A DNA stretch of 64,000 nt from Ligustrum vulgare (Eukaryota; Streptophyta; Magnoliopsida; Lamiales; Oleaceae), in NCBI GenBank assembly GCA_963555705.1, contig OY743172.1:20707446-20771445 (forward strand), written 5' to 3'. The notes below the pieces were generated by a model. It was given only the letters and a program-made list of their open reading frames with translations. It made no database searches and was not told the DNA's origin. Both the position numbers and the translations under genes were made by a program. Positions 1 through 12,500 of the stretch are shown here, piece by piece (within the stretch, counting starts at the first letter, position 1; each line of letters begins with the position of its first letter).

Positions 1-45
1 CTTTTATAGCTTTTCCACTTCTGAAGGAGAACATCAATTTATGGG

Positions 46-171
46 AAATGCTACACTTACACACAAATTTTACACACTACTCACATGAGGTGGGGCCCAT
101 AAATATTTTATTATTTTGTGGAGTCCATCCCATGCGAGTAGTATGTAAGGGAGTGTGTAAGTTTAGCATTT
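46..171. mobile_element. Hairpin-type MITE
   Basis: The two ends are inverted copies: AAATGCTACACTTACACAC on the left, and the right end read in reverse is AAATGCTAAACTTACACAC. The similarity continues inward, so the whole 126 bp could fold into one hairpin. No coding capacity. A similar hairpin with ATGCTA ends lies at 60709-60846. I could not define a target-site duplication, so the superfamily is open. Confidence 0.6.
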
Positions 172-203
172 TCCTCTTATACCCACAAGAAAGAACCCTA
201 GAC

Positions 204-383
204 TGAGAGCCTGTTTGGTAATGTGAAAAGTTTTGATTTTTGTAATTTTTTGGGTTTTTTGATGATTGTGTGGTTTAAAAAAGTTTGAAAAGTAAAAAAT
301 GATGAAGTTGACTAACAATGAATGGTTAAAATTGAGTTTGAAAAATTGAGGTAAAATTTTTACTATTAGCAAACAGGCTCTGA
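204..383. mobile_element. Tourist/Harbinger-like MITE
   Basis: Terminal inverted repeats of 14 bp, GAGCCTGTTTGGTA at 207-220 and its near-perfect inverse at 367-380, are flanked on both sides by TGA (204-206 and 381-383). Three-base target duplications and GGCCTGTTTGG-like ends are typical of PIF/Harbinger MITEs, although TAA or TTA is the usual target. About 174 bp, non-coding. It lies just downstream of the TBP gene. Confidence 0.6.
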
Positions 384-525
384 ATTATGATTTATGTTTT
401 GCTAGGGCATAAATAGATACTTTCCAAGATTCGAACCAGGATACTACCAAAAAGTACTAGGTGCTAACAACAACATAAATTCTGTTGACTACAGATAATC
501 TTTTCAGGTAATAGTGAAAGCTCTT

Positions 526-3064
526 TCTGTAAGGCAACAAACCATTACGAGGACATATCCAAGATTTATCACAAGTAAAAGAGAGAAATCAAAACCACAG
601 TCCACAGCTCATAAACTGGGCTCTTATCAAGAGAAAAATCAAAACCAACAGCTTATAAACTGGGTTCTTATCCTCTTTTTCCCACACTCCACTCCCCACT
701 CTCCAGTCACTAGAAACGTATTTATGAAGAAATGAACACAAGTTGCTCACAGAATTCAGTAGGATTTAGGAATTGAAACTATGTTAACATATAACAATCA
801 ATTTCGTACCATTGCTGGACTTTACGGAATTCAGTGAGAACGGGGTATATATTCTCAAATGCAGTATATGTCTCGTCTCGGACCTGTGAAAAATATAAGT
901 TGGGTATTCAAATATTTAATGGCGCAGATCAGGAAAGCACAGCTAAATAACATATTGATAATAACAAGACAAGGGCAGCTATATATCACACTACCTTTGC
1001 CCCTGTGAGAACAATCTTCCCGGAGACAAAAATAAGCAGCACAATCTTTGGTTGTTTCATTCGATATATTAATCCAGGGAAAAGTTCTGGTTCGTACTGT
1101 ACCAACAGTTGATGTCATCAGTACAATGACAATAATGGGAACATGCAATGGAGCCAAAACTCTAGCTCCTTCACCCAAGAAAACCTTAAAGCCCTCGCTA
1201 TATTTTACCATTTTCAATTCGTTCCTCAACTAATAGTGAAATATATAAATAGTTTTGTTACCTACTATTCAATATTATTCAATTAATTACTAACTTGGTT
1301 ATATCATCATTTAATTTTCAACTATAATCTATCATCACGTGTTTGTGTGCATACATGTATATTGTTTTTCCTTTATTGGTATGTACATGTATATTTTTTC
1401 CCGTCTTTGTGCATATGGTTGTATTTATTGTTTCTACCTGATGCTTTTTACATTTTAACTTTCAGGATTTTAATTGATTAGCATAAGCTGTTCAGGTTTT
1501 TGTAGAATTTATCATCGTTAATTGCTCAATTTTTTTCCTTGTAGAAGGAAAAGAAATTAAATGCCATAGAAAATGGAATGTATTACCATATAACATAAAT
1601 ATTTCTCTGCCTTGTCTTTTGGATGCAATTTCAATGTTGCTTGATGTTGACAATAAAAACTAAACAAATAAACTACGACCTTTTTTTTTACAATTCAAAC
1701 TTGAATGTAAATAATTACATTACTAATCTCCAATTTAACATTTAGCTCTTGTTTGAACCCCATTTTCTAAATTTCATTTTTAACCACACATTTGAAATGT
1801 ACTAAAAAAATAATTTTTAACTAAATCATACAGGGGCTTAAGCTTTGATGATGAAGTGACTTGATGTAGATTCAAAATAAGTGAATGTTCTTTGAGTTCA
1901 ACTTTCCTGTCCCGGTTTCTGGAAAATTTCAAGTGTCAAAACTTTATTGAGAAAATGAATTCAATTAATTAAATTTATGGAAAATTTGAATTACACAACA
2001 TAAATTGGGCAACTCAAAGACTATTTAATTCAGCATTTTGTCATTTTTAGATGAATTGTGTATAGGCAAAATTGAATAATTTTCATCCAGTTTCTCAAAA
2101 ATATATATACACTTCCAATTAAAAAAAATGTCACAGTGTTGTTAAAACAATCACCTATTACATATCAGCATGTATTACATATACTAGTAAAAGAATGCAT
2201 CATAAACTAAAACATATGCAGAACTTATATTTCTTTAAGGCTCTGGTTTATTAAGAGACAACTTACTTTTTAGGCCAGATATAACATTTATGACACATTT
2301 GCCTCCATGTTTACTATACGGCAAAATTTAATTTTAACATTTTCTTGTCTCTTAATCCTTGTAAAGTAAAGGTTAAAATGATATCAAAAATGAAAAAAAT
2401 AAAATAAAAAAATGTAGTCAATATTTCTGATACTCCAAATTAAGTTTGATCAAATACCAACCCTTCAATAAATACTCCCTCCGCCCCAAAAAGATAGGCT
2501 TGCTTCTATTTTAACACGGATTAATAAAACATAATTAATATATGTTGGAACTATAAATTTACCTACATTCTACCTAATATACCCCTACATTAAATAATGA
2601 GTTGTTCATATTTGTTGATAACAATGCATATTAAATGAGGGATATATTAGAAAATGAAGATATTAATATACTCTAAAAAAGGAGAGTGGCCTATCTTTGT
2701 AGGACGGACAAAAAAACAAGCATATCTTTGTGGGATGAAGGGAGTATATCTTTGCCTCTGTTCGGTTGGGTCACATCAAATAATTTAAATTATAATTTGA
2801 TTTATTTGTGTTTTCTAGGTAAGATGTGGGGTTAAAAATTGGAGAGAGAAAATGAATATGGTTAAAAAGTGGTATGAGAAATTGTGTAAATTAAATTTTG
2901 TGTTTTTTTTAGTCCTTTTCCCAATTAATTCTAGGAGCCGAACAGACCCTTTGTTATTTGTTGGACATACCATAAATGACGTTTCCAAGTATAAAATTTC
3001 AGAAAGTGCCAAGAGGGGATAACAAGATAACTAAAACTTTAAATTCTGAAATCTACTAGCACAC

Positions 3065-3119
<55 letters not shown>

Positions 3120-6100
3120 GAGGAAGATACATGAAAATTACCGAACGGACAATATTAGTTCTAACAAATGATCCTAATGAAAACACCATAAAGCACACAA
3201 GGAGCTATTTCGACGTTCGTCCTTGCCATTAATTATCCCGACGCTGAAATGTAAAAGAAAGAATAAATATAATAAACTAGTATTGAATAACTCACACTTG
3301 AAAAGGCACCGTGAGCATATGCAAGACCTTCAAGTCTAATGGGAAATTTGACATCACAGGAGCCAACTATATTTTGAATCTTGAAGTCCTACAAGATAAT
3401 TGAAGGCATAACGTAAAACAGAATAGTGGAGAAATGTCACTTCATAAACACCAGCTCATTGAGAGCCAAGGAACGGGTGTTTTTTTTTTTTTTGGATCAA
3501 TGGGTAAGAGCTATAATTACCTTAAATTTCGCTTCAAAACCAAGCTTTTGAATAATTCTGGCGTACTGAAAAGAATAGAATGCATGCATATAAGTAATGG
3601 ATATTTAACAATGCAAGAAAAAATCCTTCTCGTGAAGGCATCTTAGCAAATGGTCATACACAGCAATTCCAAATTCACATATTAGCAGAAAATCATTAGT
3701 CAACAAAATCCAAGGTTCTATAAACATCATTTTCAACACCATCTAGTAAATGAACTGAATCTGACATTGTAAGAGCCAATTAGAATAGACAACTTATTTC
3801 TTTCATGATATATTATACCTTCCGAGCTGCCAATTTTGACTGTTGTTCACTCTTGGCTCCTGTACAAACCTGAAGCAGCATTTTAAAAATGGTTAATGAG
3901 AAAAACTATCAAAAAGGAGAAAGTCTAGTATAGTGCTACTTAATGGAAGACAGAATTTGGCTATGACTGATATCAAGGGCAGATGAACAGGTGAGGAGTT
4001 TCAATAAAAACATCAAAACAAATTGGTATAAACAAAACATAAGTAGGCTATAAAGAGAAAAAGAAAGAACATAGTGCAGTGTTCCAACCATGCGAAACAT
4101 TATATAAAAATATTTGGTTCTTACCATCTTTCCAGAAGCAAAAATTAGTGCCGTTGTTTTCGGTTCTCTAATCCTCATGATCACTGCAGCGAAACGCTGA
4201 AAACCAAGAAAGCCCAAGTATTAACCATATGTAGTAAAGAAAAATCTCTTCTTACTTCCAAGCCCCTTGGGGGGAGGGAGGGAGGGAGGGAGAGTTATGA
4301 GTGCTACATCTCAGTCAGAATGGATGCTAGAAAACCAGTATTGAGTATCAACATATTAAGATGAGAAAATGCTTTGGCAAGTGGTAAAAATTTATCTTCA
4401 TAAACAGCAGAGGAGTTAATTATCAGCAGTTCGCAAAGCAGGGCAGCTAAAACAACAATTGCAAACCAAAAGAAAGAATCTAGAAAAATATTTAAAAAGG
4501 CTCAATCAGATACTATGAGTTCTATTTCTGTGAGGCAAGGTGTAGTCCTTGACACAGATCAAAAAAATTATTCAAAGGAATATAGAAGTACACAAACATT
4601 CTTATAATAAATTATAAACTATCTTGAAAATCCATAGTAAAATTGAAAATTAACAAAATTAATGGTCCAACTAAAACAAGCATAAAATAGAATGATAAAG
4701 CAGCAAGTAATAATCTCTCAAGTTAGTAATAACATAACAAAATTTTAATCTACAGAGATGGGGTAGAAATCTCTTAAATTGTGAGAACTAGTACAATCTT
4801 TAAAAGAATCATTTATTTGATTCCTGACCTTACACCATCACTATCAATTTTTCATCATTCTTTCTTATCATTCTCCACTTGTAACGTTGCTTTCTCGTTC
4901 CCCTTCTTTCCTCCTCCATCACTATCAATTTTTCATCATTCTTTCTTATCATTCTCCACTTGTAACGTTGCTTTCTCCTTCCCCTTCTTTCCTCCTCCTC
5001 CATCCGTGTAAAGGCATAAATAAAATAAAAGCATCCACAAAAGGTACTGGGCTATAAAAATGCTCAAAAAGACAAACAGAAGCAAGCACACACCTGGTAT
5101 ACCTTGAAGCGTAAGTCTCACTAGTGTGGTTCAAATGTGTGTTTAAAAATCTTTATAATAGCCTACCAAGAGGCGATTTTCAAGAGGTAAGCCTCAAAAG
5201 CATTTTTAAACAATGGCTAACAACCTTTGTTCCATTACCTTAAAGAGCATTGGATATAATAGATCCATTTCACTAGTTATAAAAAAAAATAATAAAAAAA
5301 TAAAATCACATCAATTTATTTTTATCCTGAACTTTCCGATTCACACACTGATATGATGTTGATGCTGCTAATATTTTGTTAGCAAAGTGCGGCAGCCAAA
5401 CATCAAGCAAAAGTTATCTTTTGAGGGAACTGTGTCGTGCATGAACAAAAAATCACATAACTAAATGTGACGAGATTGTGTAAAAGAACATATAAATAAT
5501 ATCTAAAATGTAGTCTTTAATATTAATAGATATATTTCATGAGAAGATGTAAAACATGATTAATAAACGAGTAAAGAAGGCATAACACGTGAACAACATA
5601 CCTTGGGGTTGTATTCTGCATTACGAGCTTGCAATGCAATAGCTTTAAGATCCAACTTGCAGTCCAAATTGACAGTCGACACAATATTCCTGCATGTACA
5701 AAATAACCATCATATTTTGTTGTTAAAGATTTGACAAAACGACCTTCAAAACCAGATGTTTGCAGTGACATCATTCCTGGAATTTGAGTTCCATTTAACA
5801 CAAAGGGCTGCAATTCATCTGGTTGTACCAATAATTCACATCAATGGCATTGTTAAGCTAGAAGTCAAAATCACAGATGGGCAACAGTGATAAAAGCTAC
5901 TCCGTCCAAATGCACATTGGGTACAACATTCAATCTTTATATACACATAATAGATCAGGTACAAATCCCTTGTATTGAGAGTACTAGTAAAAGCTTCATA
6001 ATAAAAAAAATGTGTAAACGAACTTTTCATAGAAGTTTGAACATTAACTAGAACAGTAGAAGAAGACATTATATTTCCTATAAATGAAACATAAGCCTTC

Positions 6101-7390
6101 CACCTTACCAAGTGGGTCCAAATTAGTGTTAACAACGTCTCTAAACATACAAATGGGCCTTGCAACAAACCAATGCCCTTCCCATAATGATAAGTGTGAA
6201 CAGAACAATAATTTTTCTGTGAAGCTCAAGAACCAACATTTGACATTTCCTGAGTTGTTTTTTCCGGTCAAATCATCTTGACTAGTGCAACTTAAAGAAT
6301 CTCTTGGTGGACAGTGGCAATGGAATTTGTGGATTTTTATCATAACCTTATGAAGGTTCCATTTAGAACACCTCCCTAAACAGTAATTCCATCTTCATTT
6401 CACATTCTAGCACCGGGTTTTATATATATACACGTTCAGTTTTACCCCCAAAAAACTTAATATTCTCTAATTGCACGTACAAAAAGGTAATCCCAATTTC
6501 ACATGTATTGTTACCATCCATTAGCTTGATTCAAGAAAATGTGAACAAATGTGCTAGTATTTCATGTTTTTAAACATGCGCATGCGCATTAGCTTGTTTC
6601 TTCCATTTTATAAATGAAACATAAGCCTTCCACCTTACCAAGTGGGTCCAAATTAGTGTTAACAACGTCTCTAAACATACAAATGGGCCTTGCAACAAAC
6701 CAATGCCCTTCCCATAATGATAAGTGTGAACATAACAATAATTTTTCTGTGAAGCTCAAGAACCAACATTTGACATTTCCTGAGTTGCTTTTTCAGGTCA
6801 AATCATCTTGACTAGTGCAACTTGAAGAATCTCTTGGTGGACAGTGGCAATGGAATTTGTGGATTTTTATCATAACCTTATGAAGGTTCCATTTAGAACA
6901 CCTCCCTAAACAGTAATGCCATCTTCATTTCACATTCTAGCACCGGGTTTTTTTATATATATACACGTTCAGTTTTACCCCCAAAAAACTTAATATTCTC
7001 TAATTGCACGTACAAAAAGGTAATCCCAATTTCGCATGAGTTACCATCCATTAGCTTGATTCAAGAAAATGTGAACAAATGTGCTAGTATTTCATGTTTT
7101 TAAACATGCGCATTAGCTTGTTTCTTCCATTTCTACAAGTTAAATAACCAACCCTCTTGACAACACATGCACAAATATTTCTGGAGACAGTACATTTCAT
7201 AATGCACATAACTTTAATTCAACTAGAAGCAATTGGAAATGGAAGTTTGGCATTTAAGCGAAATGAAACAGAGGAAGGAATAAAGGAAATCGATTGTAAA
7301 TTAGAAATCTTACTGGAGTGTAGGAACAATTCCAGATGGATGCTTGGTGGTATCCACAGGTTGGCTCCCCAATCCTTGAGGATCTGCCAT
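526..7390 (-). CDS. TBP: TATA-box-binding protein, multi-exon, intact
   Basis: General transcription factor of the nucleus: as a subunit of TFIID it binds and bends TATA-box DNA, and it also serves RNA polymerases I and III. Coding exons, in order of translation, are 7390-7314, 5689-5602, 4196-4125, 3869-3819, 3565-3521, 3388-3296, 1096-995 and 883-810. All junctions are GT-AG and all joins keep frame, giving 200 residues, the usual plant length. It begins [13 protein letters not shown] and ends LTEFRKVQQ. The two saddle repeats are complete, and the four DNA-intercalating phenylalanines are present at residues 57, 74, 148 and 165. The last coding exon ends in TG before GT at 809. An acceptor at 530-527 (TTACAG) would supply A526 and complete TGA; reading through instead stops at 781-779. 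Residue 107 is Glu where most plant TBPs have Pro. Introns 1 and 6 are inflated by repeats. The start is fixed by the conserved N-terminus. Confidence 0.96.
2475..2744. mobile_element. Stowaway-type MITE in TBP intron 6
   Basis: The left end reads CTCCCTCCGCCCC and the right end is its imperfect inverse (...GGGATGAAGGGAG). Both are flanked by the dinucleotide TA (2473-2474 and 2745-2746). CTCCCTCCGTYCC ends with a TA target are diagnostic of Stowaway (Tc1/mariner) MITEs. About 270 bp, non-coding. Confidence 0.85.
2754..2949. mobile_element. Harbinger-like MITE next to the Stowaway
   Basis: Imperfect inverted ends, GCCTCTGTTCGG on the left and GGGTCTGTTCGG read inward from the right, flanked by TTT on both sides (2751-2753 and 2950-2952). 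The three-base duplication and end sequence fit PIF/Harbinger MITEs. It lies 9 bp from the Stowaway element inside TBP intron 6. Confidence 0.55.
3065..3117. repeat. (AAT)n microsatellite in TBP intron 6
   Basis: An almost pure run of AAT, about 17 to 18 units. It lies about 180 bp from the exon 6 splice donor and is likely to vary in length between individuals. Confidence 0.95.
4834..4999. repeat. 82-bp tandem duplication in TBP intron 2
   Basis: Two direct copies start CCATCACTATCAATTTTTCA at 4834 and at 4916. They are nearly identical through the pyrimidine-rich end (CCTTCTTTCCTCCTCC). This is intron sequence of the TBP gene, between exons 5689-5602 and 4196-4125. Confidence 0.9.
6079..7132. 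repeat. 530-bp tandem direct duplication in TBP intron 1
   Basis: The segment starting TATAAATGAAACATAAGCC at 6079 recurs at 6609, an offset of exactly 530 bases, and stays aligned to about 7132. Only scattered base changes and small indels separate the copies, for example a short expansion in the TATATA tract and loss of a few bases near 7037. The copies are therefore young. No exon is duplicated; the open frames in the two copies are by-products of the repeat. Confidence 0.95.
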
Positions 7391-7500
7391 CAAATCACTA
7401 GTTTTCTATAGATCCTTCTTCTATGAACCCTCTTTACCTCCTCCTCAGAATACCTTAATAATTTTTTACAGGATAACAGATAACCCCAATCAATACCATC
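7391..7500 (-). other. Possible last 5'-UTR exon of TBP
   Basis: On the minus strand a long pyrimidine run (18 T, then CTGGTTCTTTCTGAG) ends at 7501. This looks like a strong splice acceptor, so a 5'-UTR exon could run from 7500 to the start codon at 7390. The matching donor may be AAAG|GTCCG at 7848. The proposed exon would open with a short upstream ORF of about 14 codons (ATG at 7499). Inferred from splice signals only. Confidence 0.35.
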
Positions 7501-7968
7501 CTCAGAAAGAACCAGAAAAAAAAAAAAAAAAATTATTAGCCTTTGGCCCATCATTCCAACTATCACTATTTGCTCAGTTTTAAATAAAAATAAATAAAAA
7601 GAAAATGATGTGACAAAATTCAATCTGTAATCAGACAACCCATTCAATCAGATTCCAAAAAATAAAAATAAAAATTAATAACTTTAAATCTACGAACTAT
7701 TAAACGCCTGAAAAAAAAAGGGGACAAGAAAATACTCGGAGTTTACTTTTATAAATAAGCATAAATTTTGACTAAACGTGATTGAAGATCGAAACCGGAA
7801 AAAAAATCCAAAAAAGAAAAACTAAAGAAGAAATGAATAAAATCGGACCTTTTGGATGACAAATTATAGATGAATCGTCTGTGTGTTGGTCAATTAAATA
7901 AGAAATTAGTAGCGGAGGAATTAGAGCGGTAAGAATTTGAAATAGGAAGCTTTTATATGTATAAAAGG

Positions 7969-7975
7969 ATTTATA
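7969..7975 (-). promoter_or_regulatory. TATA box of the TBP gene
   Basis: CCTATAAATCC on the minus strand puts TATAAAT at 7975-7969, about 580 bp upstream of the TBP start codon and next to a CT-rich stretch typical of plant 5' leaders. Transcription would start near 7940. If so, the gene for the TATA-binding protein is itself TATA-driven. Confidence 0.6.
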
Positions 7976-8056
7976 GGGAGAGAAGGGATAGGAAGAGAGG
8001 AGTATATGTGATGGGAAAGAAGAAATGTGAGAGAGATCTGGAAATGGGGATGTCAA

Positions 8057-9472
8057 GGGCTGAGATCGGAATGTGATTTACCCAAAAAGACCTCCAGTTA
8101 TGGCATTATATTCAACGGTTTCTGGAGGGTATCTTCGTCATACAAATTTTCCCAGTGGTTGGTGAGGTCCAACGCTGATGACCAATAATGCTTCGACGAG
8201 TGCCTTCTCTTTCTTTTCCCCTCTTTTTTATACGCATGTACATTTTCTTTTTAAAAAAACACCAAGGGTCCTCCAACTTTAAGTGAAATGTTATTTTAGT
8301 CATTAAACTTTTTTATTTTTCATAATGATCATTGAAGTTCAATTTCGCTTAAGCTTGATCAATCTATGACAATTCCATGAGTTATGTATATACTTTCTTA
8401 TTTAGACAATACAAATGTTCATAGGATTTATCTAATTGTCCAGTAATCAAATCTTTCGATTTTTTAAAGCCGTGTTTACACTTCATGTGACTAGGGTTAG
8501 GCCCCAAAACCGCGACTTGAGTGCTTGAACCACCTCGAACCAATTTGGGTCGGGTCAGTTTAGTTCCAAAAATGGGGCCAGTTTCAAAAATTGGGTTGGT
8601 CTATATTAGTTACAAAACAAACCCTATTCTATCGTCTTCGCATATGCCAAGGAATTCTTCTTCACACTATTAGTCCAACGGTTTCATCATTGATTGGATT
8701 GACACGATTGAAGAAGAAACTGGGTGCAGAAAAAACCCAAAAGGAAAGCTCGGGTAGAATTGTTATGAGATGGAAAGATTCAATCTTGAATTCGCCATTT
8801 TTCAATGACCGTATAGTGGGGTTTGATCAGTTTTGGGGGATTTCAGTAAGCAAATATGGTGGCAGTAATGGAGGATAGGTAAACAATTTTGTGGCGTACG
8901 GGCTTTGGCTTCTCTTAAATTTCTAGAAGACTGAAGCAGTCATTTCGCAAACTAAACTAAAATTGTGAGATGCCAAGGAATTATGAGTTTTTTTTTTCCT
9001 CTTTCTTCGTTTTTTGCTTTTCTTCTTGTGATTGAATTATGAAACCATGGACAAGTTTACATTCTTCCATATATGCTTAGGTTGTTTTTTGTTTTTACTC
9101 ATCGCTTCACTTCCATAAACTCAATCGGATGGGGAAAATGGACAATCCTGACCCAATCCAATCCAATCCAACCCAAACCGAACCAACTCGGGTCAGGTCG
9201 ATTTCATAGCATTTAAAAACCACGATTTTCGGATCGAGTCAATTTTGGACCAAAATCAACCCGACCCAACCCATTGTCCAGTCCTACGCGTGGCTATATT
9301 AAGAAACATATTTCAATAACACGACTTTCATGTTAAAAGTGCGAGTTTGCACCATTGTCCAAGAAATGGAGCAAACTAATGGTAGGGAGCTCATGAAAAA
9401 TAAGGAATTTGTCTATTGCATAGGAAATTATTACGTGTTTGAGCCCTTTTTGACAACCATAATTAAAATGAA
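8057..9472. other. Spacer between the TBP promoter and the Helitron
   Basis: No supportable gene. Two patches (about 8500-8600 and 9140-9280) are rich in GGGTCGGGTC and CCAACCCAACC words of the kind found in non-autonomous plant hAT elements, but I could not define inverted ends. The open frame at 8591-8878 overlaps the first patch and has no recognisable domain. Confidence 0.5.
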
Positions 9473-9577
9473 CTAGTTACCACATGTGCGATGCACGGAC
9501 CATAAAATTTTGTACAATTTACTGTATAAACATTAAAAATTATGTAAAATGATGCAGTTGAATATCATAATTACAAA

Positions 9578-12500
9578 TTACGAAAAAACTTCTTTGTACA
9601 CTACGTTTGTCGTGATATTAGTAGGTTCACCTTCTTTGTCACATATAAGGATTTTCAAACCATGTCAATTTTTGACCCTCGATATAGCAACATATAGTTT
9701 CCCGTGACTGAAAACAGGTCTCTTAAAAAATATCCCGACATTTGACAGTGATTGTCCTTGGCTCTTGTTAATTGTCATGGCGTACGAAACAATCAATGGA
9801 AATTGTCTTCTTCGAAATCTAAAAGGTAGTCTACGATCATATGGAGTCAATGACATCCTTGGTATGAGAACCTTCTGTCCAGTGTTAATTCCAGACAAAA
9901 ATTTTGCCTCCACAACATGAATACCAAGTCTTGTTACAAAAAGTCTTGTATCATTACAGAGGCTAACCGCGTGATCAATATTTCTCAACAACATGATCAG
10001 GATGCCAACCTTCAAGTTCAACTCATGATTGGGGATGCCTGAACATTTTATACTGTTTATAAATTCTGGTGAATGAAGATCTCCCAATAAATCGATGTTG
10101 GTATCTTACTTGCATGTTGGATCTGAACTCGAATACGTCCTCCCTTCCATATTTTTAATGGAAACTATGTGCTCGTTCACCAATTCGACGACATCTAAAG
10201 TTGGAGCAAGTATGGCCCTCCCCTGTAAATATGCCACATCTTCAATATCATCTGACAATGATGGGTAGGTACTCTCAACAATTGCTTCGAGTATACTGCT
10301 TTCATGTTTTATCAAAAGATCATCCTGTATTTAAGATCCATTCTGAAAATGACTTCAAATCTTGTAAATCGTTGGTACAACTGGAACTTTGAAGCTACAT
10401 GTTTTTTGTTAATTTTAAAATTGTGCAATGGTTCCATAAGTGCGACGAATTAATAGTTGCACACACAATATCTTGTCTACTACCTTTTGGAATAACTGGC
10501 AATGTCTGAAATCTCCACCAAAAATGATAGTCTTCCCACCAAATGGCATGTCTGCATTCATTGGATGTAGACATTTCATTATGTCTCGCATGATACGATC
10601 TAGCGCCTCAAAACAATATATGTGCATCATAGGAGCCTCGTCCCAAATTATAAGTTTTGTTTGTGCAATAAGCTCTGCTAGTGGACTTCCTGATTTAATG
10701 TTACACACAGAATCTTCATTGGGATTGAGAGGAATAGCGAATCTAGAATGAGCTGTTCTACCACATGGTAATAATAGAGAAGTTATTCCACTAGAGACAA
10801 CATTTAAAACTATTTTTCCAACTGATCATAATCCTGCAGAAAGCGTTTTCCAAATGAATGTTTTTCCTGTTCCACCGCACCCGTACAAAAAAAAGACACC
10901 TCATGAATCAGATTCAATAGAGTGCATAATTGCATCATATACTCGTTTCTGCTCATCATTCAAACTGGAAACATATTTTTTGTGCTCCTGTGCAAGAGAA
11001 ACTCTGTTGTAACACATTTCATCATTTATGAAACTGTTTCCAGACACTGTATTGCCCATGTCAGAGGGGAATGGCATCGATGGAAAATCATGAAGACTTT
11101 TTCGTCTTGCGTGCAAGATTTTCTCTAAATCTGAAAGAGCGTAGTTCTTTATTTGATCTTCATCCAATTCCAATCCTGTGAACCATTTCCAATTATAAAG
11201 TTGTAAATATTTTTGGATTTGTATAGTAAATATATAATTTTAACATTATAGGTGAAATAAATATTTACCTTGAAAATTTAGAATACTCCTTTTTCGGTAT
11301 ACTACATCATCAGAAAAAAATGACCAACATTGATCCCAAACAAATTCCGGCTTTGATAAAGAATTCGATAGCAACAACGTACAAAATAAAATTCTAAGAG
11401 AATGAGAAGACCCCCATTGACTTGCTTCAACAATTCCGTCAATGTATTCCTTGTCGTCATCTAAAAGATCGAGGGCGTAGCAAGCGTCCTTATATGAGAA
11501 GACCCCCATTGACTTGCTTCAACAATTCCGCCAATGTATTCCTTGTCGTCATCTAAAAGATCAAGGGCGTAGCAAGCGTCCTTATATGACTCATATTGCA
11601 CACCAATAACAAACCTTATCTCTTCATAACTCCTGGAACCCTTTACATGTTAGCAACATCCACAAATAATACATCTCCCCGGACCCAAGAGGTACAAAAA
11701 ATATCCTCCCTATTGAAAAACCACGTTGTCTAGGCGCCCACCTTTTCTGCGCAGATTTCCACACAAATTTTGTTGGAAACTCTGCGTAGGTCAAATTCTT
11801 TGCTTCTGGGTACATCGTGTTGGCTTGAAACCAAGCTGTAAACATGCTTTTCTTTACCGTAGGTTGATTCAAAACATTATCAATTGTATCATTTTCAGAA
11901 AAATATATGTTCTGTTGGTTTGGAAGGTGAAATGAAAGACGTTCAACTGGTGGATCTCTAAAGTGAATGTCGTATCCAAATAACCGCCACGCAGCCTCAC
12001 ATGATGAAACATATCTATAATCGTAATACATTTTTATCTCGTCGACTGGTTGTCCCGAATTTCCATCATCACCACTTTGATAAAAATCGACTGTAACACG
12101 GCCATGACCTTTATTGACACATTTAAAAAGATATTTTATTGATCTTGACTGGTTACACCACTCAACATTTATGTGAGCACCGTACGTCAATAATAGATAC
12201 CGATTATGAGGAACTACGAATCTGTTATCAAGATCAATACCACTCTTTGTCACAAATCTTCCATTATTTCGTCGTCTGTAAACTGGGTACCCATCTTCAT
12301 CCAAATTTGTCTGCTCTATGAAATTCTTTGGAAAATGTTTTGTGCAACTCCCATTAACCATGCAAGGAGAACTCTTTCTCAAATGTCCACATGGGCCATG
12401 CATCATAAGATCTCTTACATTAACATAATATATGGGGTCAGTAGATTCATCAGGTATTTCAGCAGATATAATGCGATTTATATCATCACCAGAAGGAAAC

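Noticed and set aside
3936..5831. Separate small genes on the minus strand at 3936-4217 and 5523-5831
   Set aside because: These frames are TBP exons 3 and 2 read through into introns.
6084..6811. Two near-identical 65-residue open frames (6084 and 6614)
   Set aside because: They are by-products of the 530-bp intron duplication and lie inside TBP intron 1; no coding features.
8591..8878. 95-codon open frame on the plus strand
   Set aside because: No domain, no splice or promoter context, and it overlaps GGGTCGGGTC-rich repeat-like sequence. Probably chance.
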